A DNA stretch of 64,000 bases from Clostridia bacterium (lineage in GTDB: Bacteria; Bacillota; Clostridia; Oscillospirales; CAG-272), in contig JAGBIF010000022.1 in NCBI GenBank assembly GCA_017935065.1, positions 42,769 through 106,768 of the forward strand. The letters are read 5' to 3'. How positions within the stretch are numbered: the first letter of the stretch is position 1; each line of letters starts with the position of its first letter. This document shows positions 52,479 through 62,600 of the stretch, in pieces. Position numbers and translations under genes: made by a program. The notes below the pieces were generated by a model. It was given only the letters and a program-made list of their open reading frames with translations. It made no database searches and was not told the origin of the DNA.

Positions 52479-53312
52479 TCAGCCCTCGGTGTCGGCGAAG
52501 CGTGAGTGCTTTCCGTACCTCAGCGGTGTCATACCCGTAAGCTCGGAAAAGGCGCGGTAAAAGGTACGCTCGCCCGCAAAGCCACACTCAAGCGCGATAT
52601 CAACCATACTCGCCTCGCGCTCTTTTATCAGCTCCTTTGCGTATTCTATGCGTATTGAATTGACGAGGCGCCTGAAATTCATATTCGGAATAAGGTCTAT
52701 TATATGCGATACGTAGGTCGGGCTGTAGCCGAGTGCCGCGCCGACGCTCTCGCGTGTCAGAGGCTCTTGAAAATGCTGATTTATGTAAAGCACTATTGAT
52801 GCCAGCGCATTGTTCTTTTTCTTCGGTGCGCTGTCGGGCACCTCTCTTATATATTCCGCAAGCACAGGGTAGATAAGCCCCTTTACACGAAAGAGAAGGT
52901 CGCCTGTATTGTCAAGATTTATCACGCGCTCGCCAAGGTCAATGTAGTTATCCTTGATATAGGAAAACAAAGCGTCAGATGCGTGAAACACACATCTGTC
53001 CCTGTTTATAAAAATCTTGTCCTTCGTAACATACTCGGGAATAAGTCGGTTTGAGAAGATAGTAAGCCAGGTCCTGACACCCTTGGTTGAATGCACGCTA
53101 TGCGTGCGGAAGGGGCCTATAACGGCAATATCTCCCGCATAAAGACGCTCGGTGACACCGTCGACCTCAATCTCAAGCTCGCCCTCAAGCACGCACTGTA
53201 TCTCGGCAAACTGATGTATTCTAGCCGAGTAATCGTAAAGCCCCTCGGCAGTATAGCACTTCGCAGCCTTCTCAAAGCCAAAGTTCTGTACCGAAATGTG
53301 CATAAAGAGCAT
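52479..53312 (-). CDS. AraC-family transcriptional regulator
   Basis: A 277-residue regulator with an N-terminal cupin sensor (about 10-100: HQFAEIQCVLEGELEIEVDG, GDIAVIGPFRTHSVHS) and a C-terminal double HTH (about 175-270: REASMVDIALECGFAGERTFYRAF and GMTPLRYGK). Two ATGs four codons apart are possible starts. It probably senses a sugar and activates the neighbouring oxidoreductase/epimerase pair, or the large secreted-protein gene divergent from it. Confidence 0.88.
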   Translation of the reverse strand: MLFMHISVQNFGFEKAAKCYTAEGLYDYSARIHQFAEIQCVLEGELEIEVDGVTERLYAGDIAVIGPFRTHSVHSTKGVRTWLTIFSNRLIPEYVTKDKIFINRDRCVFHASDALFSYIKDNYIDLGERVINLDNTGDLLFRVKGLIYPVLAEYIREVPDSAPKKKNNALASIVLYINQHFQEPLTRESVGAALGYSPTYVSHIIDLIPNMNFRRLVNSIRIEYAKELIKEREASMVDIALECGFAGERTFYRAFSELTGMTPLRYGKHSRFADTEG

Positions 53313-53454
53313 ATCCCCCTATTCTTTCGTAAAATCGCACCTTTTGGCATTAATTTTATCACAAATGGCATACTTTGTCAATAATGATATGATAAAATAT
53401 AGTCAGAGATATAGTTATACTATATGTCAATGTCAAATTTAAGGAGAGATTATT

Positions 53455-56400
53455 GTGAAAAAGAAGCTATTTTCAGGTTTTCTGGCTATCGCGCTTGTAG
53501 TGATAATGCTCGTCTCGCTTCTTGCGACAGGCGCCTTTGCCGCCTCTGACGCTACCGCAACAGGCAGGACCTTTACAGGCGACAATGCCGCGACAGGCAC
53601 CGATTCGCGCCTTGAGCTTACGAAGCCCATCAATGAGGTACCCCTTACCTTTGAGGCGACCGTTAAGGTCACAGGCACAGGTGCGCTTTCCAAGGGTACT
53701 ATCTTCGGACAGTACGGTGGCAAGAAGAACGGCCACTATAACTGCTTTGCGAACTTTGAAATTCACACCGACGGCCCCGCGCTATGCTTTGCGCCTGATG
53801 CTAATGATACGGCCATAGGCTCGGTAAACTTCGGTAAGAACGGAGTTGCCATAGCGGGCGAGGGCGGAGCTACCAACACCTTCGCTGACCATATCGGCGA
53901 GTGGGTTACGGTCACTATAACCGCAGTGCCCACCGCGACTGCGAATAACTACGATTTCTTCTGCTACATAAACGGTGAGCTTGCTTACGAAAAGATGAAC
54001 GCAAATGCTTATTTTGACGAGCAGTTCCTTGCTACTTCCCAGACGGTCAACCGCTTCGCCATCGGCTCAAATGTGGCAAGCACCGTAGTAAACTTTCCTG
54101 GTGCTATAAGAGATGTCGCTCTTTACAGGAAAACGCTTACGGCAGATGAGGTTAGGGCATCCTACACCGCGCTTAATGACGGTACGGGCAAGGCGTATGC
54201 CACCGACCTTATTCTTGCGTACGATATGTCGACGGTAGATAACCCCTACTACGAGAGGGATATATCAGGAAACGGCTACGATGCCTGCCGCGCCGACCGC
54301 GCATATATCGTAAAGAGCGAGGGCAGGACCTTTAGCACCGACAAGCTTACTCTTACAAACAACCTTACCGAAATGCCCCTTACCATTGAGGCGGAGTTCC
54401 GCACTACCGCCTCGGGAACAACCGTATTTGGCAATACTACGACATCAAGCGTCGCCTGCCTCAATTTTGAGATATATTCGAGCGCGCCCGCCCTCTGCTT
54501 CCCCGTAGATGAGACGGGAAAGCGCGGCTCGGTTATATTCGCAAATGCGCTTATCGGCGGTGTAAACCCCTATAAGAATAACGAGTTTAACCATGTTGTT
54601 ATTACAGCAACCCCCACCGTGAATGAAAACGAGTACACCTTTGACTGCTATCTCAACGGTGTCAAGGCGTACAACTCGATAACCAAGACCGCGATACTTG
54701 ATATTGACCTTATTCAGTCGGTAAATCCCCTGAATATCGGCGCAAACGGTAACACAGGCAATGCCTTTAACGGTAATATCAGAGGCATTAATCTCTACAA
54801 TCGCGCCCTCAGCGCAACCGAGATTGCCCGCGCCTATGCCGTAGGCACCACCTACTCGGGACTTATCGCGAGCTACGATATGACCGACTACGGACATATA
54901 AGAAATCCTCATTTTGAGCCCGACCTTTCGGGCAACGGCTATCACGCGCAGAGGACTGCCGTTTCGGGACTTACCTTTACACAAGACAATGTAAGCAAGC
55001 CCCTTTATGTTCATAATCTCTTTGATAAGATGCCCCGTACGATTGAGGCTACCGTCTACACCACTCAGGCAAGAGGCTGTGTCATATTCGGTAACTACGC
55101 GGGCAAGGCGGGCAGTAATATCGACCTTGAGATTTACACGGGCGGTGTTCCCGCTATGGTTATTATGAACGGCGGAAATACCTACTCGGTGCAGTTTAAG
55201 AACTATACCGTAAAAACAGGCGAGTGGGTGCATCTTGTCGCGGTAAACGAGATGGATAAGAACGGAAATGCCGTTTATGTTCTCTATGCAAACGGTATTG
55301 AGGTCGACCGCGTTACCGATAAGCCTACATATGTTACGCTTGATATGCAGTCGGCGCAGACCGTTACGCGCAAATTTGCTATAGGCACCGACGGAAACGC
55401 TACGAGCGCTAACGCCTTCTTCCACGGAAATATACTTGATGTCGCTGTATATTCAAGGGCGCTCACCGCAGACGAGGTAAGATACTCGTATGAAAACGGC
55501 GTTGACAAGTATAACGACTCGCTTATGGCATACTACGATATGAAGACCGTAGCGGGTATGGATTTTATACAGGACCTCTCGGGCAACAACCACCACGCAT
55601 CAAGAAACGATTATACGGCAGTCGAGGGCGGTAAGTGGTTTAACCTTGATGACGAGCGTCTTGCGGTGGTTAAGGACTATGAGGATGCACCTCTTACGAT
55701 AGAAGCCACCGTCTATGTTCCCTCAACCCTCAAGCAGGCGAATACGATATTCGGAAATCTCTATGCGAGAGATTATATCAACTTTGAAATATACACTAAC
55801 GGAAATCCCGCGCTCGTCATAAACGAGATTCCCGAAAACAAGGCTAACACAAGCACCGCGGGCTATACTCACTCGGTAATATTTGATATAGATGTAAGAC
55901 GCGAGGCGTGGGTACATCTTGCGGTAGTCTATGACAGGACAAAGACGGGGCTTGAAAAATACGCCCTCTATGTTGACGGCGTTAAGGTTGAGAGCTATGC
56001 TCTTTCCTCGTCAAGCTACGATGCAGAGCATCTCTTTGAGCTTGATATGAAGTGGATACAGCGCGCAATACCCTTTACTCTCGGAAGAAACGCATCCAAG
56101 TGCTTCCAGGGTAAGATAAAGAGCCTAGCACTTTACAGTGCGCCTCTTTCGGCACAGGATATTCTTTCAAGCTTTACTAACGGTGTCAATACCGAGAGGG
56201 AAGAGCTGTTTGCCTACTATAATCTTGACAACCCCGAAAACACCGATAGCCTAATCAAGGATGAGACGGGCAACGGCTACGATTTCGGACACCGCTTCTT
56301 TGAGGACACTGTAGATGACAGTGATACAGAATATTCCTTCGCCTTCGTCGGCGACACGCAGTTCCTTGTATATAAGGACATTCAGGAAGGCACCACCAAG

Positions 56401-58986
56401 TACACAAAGCCGATATACGATTGGCTCATCAAGAATAAGGATGAGAAGAATATAAAGTATGTATTCGGTCTCGGTGACATCACCGACCAAAATCTTGACT
56501 CTGAATATGACTACGCGCAAAGCCTCTTCCGCTCACTCGGTGAGGCAGGTATCGACTATGCCGCGATTTCGGGTAACCATGACGGTACCTTCAAGGATGA
56601 TTACGAGAGGTTTAATTCTGTATTTGCTACCGATACCTATCTTAATAACGGTATCGTGCTTATGCAGGAGGGAAGCTATCTCAACTACTACAAGAATTTT
56701 GAGGTAAACGGACACAAGTATATGGTGCTTGTGCTTGAATACGGTCTGCCCAAGTACACCGACGGCATTGATGTCGCGCAGTGGGCAAACAGTGTAGTAG
56801 AGGCAAATTCCGACAGACAGGTAATAGTCCTTACCCACGGATATCTTGGCTATGACGGCGGCTTCCTTAACTCGGAGGAGCTTCACTCGCCCGAAATATC
56901 CACCAAGTTCTTCTCGGACCGTACTCTTCGCTCGGGCGAGGCTATATGGAGTGACTTTGTATCCCTGCACGAAAATATTATCATCTCGGCGTGCGGACAT
57001 ATAGATCCCTACAACATTAAGCAACGCCACGACGTAGGCGTAAACGGAAATATAGTGCATCAGTTCCTTATTGATAATCAGGCCCTTGATAAGACCTTCA
57101 GCTACGATACGGGTATGGTAGCAATGTTCTACTTCTCAAACGGCGGTAAGGATGTAAGAGTAGAGTATGTCTCTGCAACCAAGTCGCTTCGCGCACAGCA
57201 GACCGATTCTTCAGCGCCCGATGTGCTTTTCGGCAAAAACAATCAGTTCTCGTTCACTCTTGACAACCAGGTCGCACAGGATGTTAGCACCGAGTACGGA
57301 GTTATCCCCAGAGTATATACCAACCTTGATCAGGGTGCGGTTGTACTGTTTAAGGCAGATAAGAGCTTTGTCGGCGCGTACGGCTTGTTTGATAAGGCAC
57401 TTGCGAAGCTTATCGCAACCGACACCGACGGTGACTATGTGATACTTCTTCGAGACGATGCGCGTATGTCGGCGAAGGTCGGTATGGGCAACTTCACAGG
57501 AAGACTTACCGTAGACCTTGGCGGACACGAGCTGAAGATTGACGAGAACGGAAACTATCTTCTTGATATATATGTGAACAATGCGAGTGCCCCCGTGTCA
57601 GATTATACCTTCAAGAACGGTAGCATCACCAAGGTACACGGACACGGTATTATCGATATTAATTACGGCACCTCTCTGACTGCCGATGCGAATATCGGAT
57701 TTGTCTTTGACGGTGTGACCTTCAGGTCTATATCAAGAGTTAAAAACACTAATGTAATTTTCACGACCTGGGAAGCAGGCGCGGGCACCGCAACGGGCGG
57801 TATGAATGTGACAAGCGTCTTTAACAACTGTACCTTTGACCTTGCAGGCTCGGTTACAGGCTCTGTAATGCTGCCGCTTACCTACAATTCAAAGACGGGT
57901 GTTGTGCATACCGTGACCGTAAACGGCGGTAATGTATACGCAAGCGAGGCTAATCCCTTCGCATCGGGCTTCTACACCGCAGATGACCTTGACAATCTCA
58001 CCTTCGGCAGGACCGATGGCGGAAAATACACCTCGCTCACCCTTCCTAGGGGTGTCAGCGCACCTGTCACCGAGTATAACGGTCTTGTATTTAAGAAGGT
58101 AGCATGCGATGCGGCAACCGACACCTACAGGCTCGTTCCCGGCGCGGTTGCTAACCTAGAGTTTACACCTAAGGTAAGCATCACGCTTGACGCAAATCTT
58201 ATCCTTAAAATCTATATCCCCGAAAACGAATACCTCACAGGCTTCACGCTTGACGGCAAGCCCTACACCGTAGGCGAGCTTACCGCGACCGACGGCTATT
58301 ATACAGTCGCTATCGAGCTGGATGCGAAAATGGCAGGCAGAGAGGTAGCCCTTGAGGCAGGCTTTGAGGTAGACAGCGACAGCTACCTTGCGACCTACAC
58401 CTTCTCAACTCTCAAATATGCAAGGAAGCTTCTTGCCGATGAGGGTGCAACACCTGTGACCAAGACACTTGTCTGCAATATGCTAGCGTATGTAAAGAGC
58501 GCCTACACCTACTTCGGCACCGAGGGCGCAAGTGAAATTGCAAGCGCGATTGATGCTATCATAGGCACAGGCGCAAGTAGCTTTGAAAAGATAAGCGACA
58601 CAAGCGGAAATATGACTGTCGGCAACAGTGTAAACGGTGTAACCTTCATTCTTGATGCCGAGCCGAGAGTGCGCTTCTACTTTGCAGAGGGTACAGACCT
58701 TACGAATTACGCCTTCAAGATAGACGGCGTAGCGCAAAAGTTTACCGCGACTAGCGAAGCAATAGGCGAAAATAACTTCGTCTGCGCGGACATCTCGCTC
58801 TTTGCCTACAAGATGATAGGCACAGTTGAGGTCTATAACGGAAGCACCAAGCTCGGTAGCTTCCACATAAACGACTACTACGACTTCGCCCTCGAACAGA
58901 ACAACTCGGCTCTCACCGAGGTCGTCGAGAGGTTTTACGAGTATTGCAAGAGCGCAAAAGCGTACCGCGACGAAGTGAAAGGATAA
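53455..58986 (+). CDS. Very large secreted protein with four LamG-like domains and a metallophosphoesterase domain
   Basis: An 1843-residue exported protein starting at GTG with AAGGAGAG upstream. A Sec signal ends at AFA-A (about 29). Four concanavalin A/LamG-like repeats begin near 35, 290, 505 and 726. Each has a PLTIEA-type opening strand, a GEWVHL-like centre and an ALYxxALxxxEI ending. A calcineurin-like phosphoesterase domain (about 960-1240) shows the metal motifs FVGDTQF, GLGDITD, SGNHDGT, LTHGY and CGHIDP. A beta-rich, possibly beta-helix region (about 1300-1500) and a C-terminal helical part follow. No LPXTG anchor, dockerin or SLH domain is seen. It likely binds glycans and removes phosphate from a surface or host polymer. 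Substrate unknown. Confidence 0.85.
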   Translation: MKKKLFSGFLAIALVVIMLVSLLATGAFAASDATATGRTFTGDNAATGTDSRLELTKPINEVPLTFEATVKVTGTGALSKGTIFGQYGGKKNGHYNCFANFEIHTDGPALCFAPDANDTAIGSVNFGKNGVAIAGEGGATNTFADHIGEWVTVTITAVPTATANNYDFFCYINGELAYEKMNANAYFDEQFLATSQTVNRFAIGSNVASTVVNFPGAIRDVALYRKTLTADEVRASYTALNDGTGKAYATDLILAYDMSTVDNPYYERDISGNGYDACRADRAYIVKSEGRTFSTDKLTLTNNLTEMPLTIEAEFRTTASGTTVFGNTTTSSVACLNFEIYSSAPALCFPVDETGKRGSVIFANALIGGVNPYKNNEFNHVVITATPTVNENEYTFDCYLNGVKAYNSITKTAILDIDLIQSVNPLNIGANGNTGNAFNGNIRGINLYNRALSATEIARAYAVGTTYSGLIASYDMTDYGHIRNPHFEPDLSGNGYHAQRTAVSGLTFTQDNVSKPLYVHNLFDKMPRTIEATVYTTQARGCVIFGNYAGKAGSNIDLEIYTGGVPAMVIMNGGNTYSVQFKNYTVKTGEWVHLVAVNEMDKNGNAVYVLYANGIEVDRVTDKPTYVTLDMQSAQTVTRKFAIGTDGNATSANAFFHGNILDVAVYSRALTADEVRYSYENGVDKYNDSLMAYYDMKTVAGMDFIQDLSGNNHHASRNDYTAVEGGKWFNLDDERLAVVKDYEDAPLTIEATVYVPSTLKQANTIFGNLYARDYINFEIYTNGNPALVINEIPENKANTSTAGYTHSVIFDIDVRREAWVHLAVVYDRTKTGLEKYALYVDGVKVESYALSSSSYDAEHLFELDMKWIQRAIPFTLGRNASKCFQGKIKSLALYSAPLSAQDILSSFTNGVNTEREELFAYYNLDNPENTDSLIKDETGNGYDFGHRFFEDTVDDSDTEYSFAFVGDTQFLVYKDIQEGTTKYTKPIYDWLIKNKDEKNIKYVFGLGDITDQNLDSEYDYAQSLFRSLGEAGIDYAAISGNHDGTFKDDYERFNSVFATDTYLNNGIVLMQEGSYLNYYKNFEVNGHKYMVLVLEYGLPKYTDGIDVAQWANSVVEANSDRQVIVLTHGYLGYDGGFLNSEELHSPEISTKFFSDRTLRSGEAIWSDFVSLHENIIISACGHIDPYNIKQRHDVGVNGNIVHQFLIDNQALDKTFSYDTGMVAMFYFSNGGKDVRVEYVSATKSLRAQQTDSSAPDVLFGKNNQFSFTLDNQVAQDVSTEYGVIPRVYTNLDQGAVVLFKADKSFVGAYGLFDKALAKLIATDTDGDYVILLRDDARMSAKVGMGNFTGRLTVDLGGHELKIDENGNYLLDIYVNNASAPVSDYTFKNGSITKVHGHGIIDINYGTSLTADANIGFVFDGVTFRSISRVKNTNVIFTTWEAGAGTATGGMNVTSVFNNCTFDLAGSVTGSVMLPLTYNSKTGVVHTVTVNGGNVYASEANPFASGFYTADDLDNLTFGRTDGGKYTSLTLPRGVSAPVTEYNGLVFKKVACDAATDTYRLVPGAVANLEFTPKVSITLDANLILKIYIPENEYLTGFTLDGKPYTVGELTATDGYYTVAIELDAKMAGREVALEAGFEVDSDSYLATYTFSTLKYARKLLADEGATPVTKTLVCNMLAYVKSAYTYFGTEGASEIASAIDAIIGTGASSFEKISDTSGNMTVGNSVNGVTFILDAEPRVRFYFAEGTDLTNYAFKIDGVAQKFTATSEAIGENNFVCADISLFAYKMIGTVEVYNGSTKLGSFHINDYYDFALEQNNSALTEVVERFYEYCKSAKAYRDEVKG

Positions 58987-58990
58987 AGAT

Positions 58991-59113
58991 ATGAAAATTT
59001 ACGAAAATCCTACTGTTGATGTCGAGCGTTTAACCTCACTTGACATAATCCGCACATCCGATGTTGGAACCGAGCTTCCGCCACAGGATGAAACAGATGT
59101 GAACTGGCAATAA
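58991..59113 (+). CDS. 40-residue peptide gene after the LamG/phosphoesterase gene
   Basis: A short frame starting four bases after the stop of the giant gene. The peptide starts MKIYENPTVDVERLTSLDII and ends in an acidic, proline- and threonine-containing tail (ELPPQDETDVNWQ). It has no signal peptide. GGATAAAGAT before the ATG gives a weak ribosome site, so coupling to the upstream gene is likely. Similar short MKxYExP-type peptides occur beside surface-protein genes in gut Clostridia, to my recollection, but no function is established. The stop codon sits inside an 11-bp palindrome. Confidence 0.55.
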   Translation: MKIYENPTVDVERLTSLDIIRTSDVGTELPPQDETDVNWQ

Positions 59114-59187
59114 AATTGCCAGTTCACCCGTAGGGCGGGGGTTTACTCCCGCCGTGTCGAAGGGTCTCTTGGCAATAAAATTGCCAA
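59101..59187. repeat. Two TGGCAAT-AAA-ATTGCCA palindromes flanking a GC hairpin
   Basis: An 11-bp perfect inverted repeat at 59101-59125 and an eight-bp version of the same sequence at 59169-59187 both have an AAA centre. Between them GGCGGG (59134-59139) pairs with CCCGCC (59148-59153). It looks like a small intergenic repeat element. Confidence 0.7.
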
Positions 59188-59207
59188 TTTAATATAAAAC
59201 AAATCAT

Positions 59208-59245
59208 AAGCGTGCTACCCCTTGCGGGTGGCACGCTTTTCTATA
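59208..59245 (+). terminator. Terminator downstream of the peptide gene
   Basis: A 12-bp stem (59208-59219 with 59227-59238, one G.U pair), followed by TTCTAT. The stretch from 59246 to the rpoB promoter at 59347 holds no recognisable gene. Confidence 0.8.
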
Positions 59246-59346
59246 TCTGCCGAGACAGCGCCTGTATAATGCCCCAAAGCAATACCTGACCTTAATACCA
59301 TTTTTTTGAAAATTTAGGAATTTCAGAAAAACTTTTTAAAAACCCC

Positions 59347-59375
59347 TTGACAAACTTGACAAAGGCGTGTAAAAT
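59347..59375 (+). promoter_or_regulatory. Sigma-A promoter of rpoBC
   Basis: TTGACA, 17-bp spacer, TAAAAT. The predicted leader is about 280 bases to the rpoB start. Open frames inside it look spurious. Confidence 0.75.
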
Positions 59376-59661
59376 ATCATAATGCATTATAATCGCTTAT
59401 TATGGCCGAATTATACCCTTTTGCAGATTTTGCGAGAAATTTTCGGGGTGTATTTTGAGGCCAAGGATGAAGCTTTGTTCCTTAAATATTATATTGCGCG
59501 ACCCCCCCTACGCGTGCGGTGTCACAGTGAGCCTCTCTTGCGGTGCTCTTATGCTCTGTCAAGAGGCAACCGAGGGTGTGCGGTATAACCTTTCGGAGCA
59601 AAAGCTTAAAACAGTTATTTTGCGGAAAATTGTAATTTTTTAGAATGGAGTGATTCTATCT

Positions 59662-62600
59662 ATGATGCTAAGACCCCGTAAACTCGGCACCAACGTGAGA
59701 CAGAGCTTCTCAAAGATAGAGGCGGCAACCGAAATGCCGAACCTTATCGAGGTGCAGAAGAATTCTTACAAGTGGTTTCTTGAGGAGGGCTTTAATGAGG
59801 TTTTGCGTGACGTATCGCCAGTAGTCGATTTTTCAGGCAATCTTTCAATTGAGTTCACCGATTTTACCATTGAGCCCAACCCGAGGTATTCGGTTGAGGA
59901 GTGTAAGGATCGCGCTGTAACCTACGATACTCATATCAAGGTTGGAGTCAGACTTATCAACAAGGCAACGGGAGAGCTTAAGACCGCCCAGATCTATATG
60001 GGTGACTTCCCCCTCATGACCGATAACGGAACCTTCGTTATCAACGGCGCGGAGCGTGTTATTATTTCACAGCTCGTTCGTTCGCCTGGTATATACTATG
60101 CAGACACGGTTGATAAGCAGGGTAAGCATAACTTCACCGCACAGGTTATTCCCTACAGAGGCGCATGGCTTGAGTATGAGTCGGATGCGTCGGGCATCTA
60201 CTACGTGAAGATAGATAAGACACGCAAGCTTCCTATCAGCACGCTTGTAAGAGCGCTTCTTCCCCAGGGTCAGGATGACGATGACAGCATCTCGGAGATG
60301 TTCGGACACGAGCCGCTTCTCACCGCCACTATGGAGAGAGATGACTGTGTAAGACTTGCGCACGAGAACGGCACCGCGTACCGCGACGAGGCACTCAAGG
60401 AGATCTTCAAGAAGCTCCGCCCGGGTGAGCCCCCCGTGGTAGAGAGCGCCGAAACTCTTGTCAACAATATTCTTTTCGACCCCAAGAGATACGATCTTGC
60501 GCCCGTCGGAAGATATAAGTACAACAAGAAGCTCGCTCTTGCTAACCGTATAATCGGCTTTGAGCTTTCGCGCCCCGTAATCAATCCTATAACGGGCGAG
60601 GTCGTTGCCGAGCCCAGCGGCGAGAAGCTTACCCGTGAAGAGGCTATCGCGATCGAGAACAGCCTTGTAAACGAGGTGTACGTAAAGACCGAGACGCTTG
60701 AGGAGGTAAAGGTATTCTCTAACCATACCGTAGAGCCCTCGCTCATTCTCGGTTATGACCTTACCGATTGCGGTGTCAAGAGCGGTGAGAAGGTAAGACT
60801 TTCCATTCTTAACGAGATAATCGAGTCGGCTGACGCTGCAGGACATACGGGGGACGACAGAGTAGAGTTTATCAAGGAGCTCGTTCGCGCGAGAATGCCC
60901 GAGCTTTGCCCCAAGCACGTTACGAAGGAGGATATCTTCGCTTCGGTTAACTATCTCTTCTGCCTTACCCACGGAATAGGCTCTGTTGACGATATCGACC
61001 ATCTTGGCAACAGACGACTTCGCTGTGTAGGTGAGCTTCTTCAGAACCAGATGAGAATCGGTATGACGAGAATGGAGAAGAACATCAAGGAGAGAATGTC
61101 TACTCACGATTCCGAGGAGCTTCGCCCCGAGGCGCTCATCAACGCCCGCCCCGTCGCGACAGCCATCCGCGAGTTCTTCGGCTCCTCGCCCCTTTCACAG
61201 TTTATGGATCAGAGCAACCCTCTTGCCGAGCTTACTCACAAGAGACGTCTTTCGGCTCTCGGTCCCGGCGGTCTTTCCAAGGACAGAGCAAGCTTTGAGG
61301 TGCGTGACGTTCACTATACCCACTACGGAAGAATTTGTCCCGTTGAGACACCCGAGGGTCCCAACATCGGTCTTATCTCTTACCTTGCATCCTATGCAAG
61401 AATTTCGGATTACGGCTTCCTTAAGGCACCCTACCGCGTTGTTGACAAGGCGACGGGCAGAGTTACCGATGAGGTTCTTTACCTCACCGCCGACGAGAAG
61501 GACAGCAATATAGTAGCACAGGCAAACGAGGCTCTTGACGAGAACGGCTACTTCAAGAACAAGAAGGTTATCGCAAGATACAAGACCGAGTTCATTGAGG
61601 TTTCGCCCACCGAGGTTGACCTTATGGACGCCTGCCCCCAGATGGCAGTATCGGTTGCCGCGGGCTGTATCCCCTTCCTTGAGAACGACGATAACACCAG
61701 AGCGCTGATGGGCTCGAACATGCAGAAGCAGGCGGTTCCGCTTATGATGACCGACTCGCCCATCGTTGCTACGGGTATGGAGTACAAGGCGGCTGTTGAC
61801 TCGGGCGCCGTAGTGCTTGCAAAGGTAGGCGGTACGGTTGAGCGTGTCGGTGGCTCGGAGATCGTCGTGCTTAACGATGAGGGCCGCAAGGACACCTATC
61901 ACCTTATTAAATTCAAGAGATCCAACCAGGGCACCTGCGTAAACCAGCGCCCCATCGTTAACGAGGGACAGAGAGTTGAGGCAGGTCAGGTAATCGCCGA
62001 CGGTCCCGCGACCTCAAACGGTGAGATTTCGCTCGGTAAGAACGCGCTTATCGGCTTTATGACCTGGGAGGGCTACAACTACGAGGACGCAGTTCTTCTT
62101 AACGAAAAGCTCGTTCGCGACGATATCTACACCTCAATTCACATTGAGGAGTTCCAGATAGAGGCAAGAGATACCAAGCTTGGTACTCAGGAGATCACCC
62201 GCGAGGTACCCAACGTCGGTGACGACGCGCTTAAGGACCTCGACCAGGACGGTATCGTAAGAATAGGCACCGAGGTGCGCGCAAACGATATTCTCGTCGG
62301 TAAGGTTACGCCCAAGGGCGAGACCGAGCTTACCCCCGAGGAAAGACTTCTTCGCGCTATCTTCGGCGAGAAGGCAAGAGAGGTTAAGGATTCCTCGCTT
62401 CGTATGCCTCACGGTATGTCGGGTATCGTAGTAGACGTCAAGGTTTATGACAGAACCAACTCCGACGATCTTGCACCCGGTGTAAATAAGGTAGTAAGAG
62501 TATATGTTGCATCAAAGAGAAAAATCTCCGTAGGAGATAAAATGGCAGGCCGTCACGGTAATAAGGGTGTCGTATCAAGAATACTTCCCACCGAGGATAT

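Noticed and set aside
53473-58866. Long minus-strand open frames opposite the giant exoprotein and other large genes
   Set aside because: They are shadows of strongly coding plus-strand frames, with no ribosome sites or recognisable domains.
59382-59643. Short open frames in the rpoB leader
   Set aside because: They have no ribosome sites, overlap each other and show no plausible protein composition.
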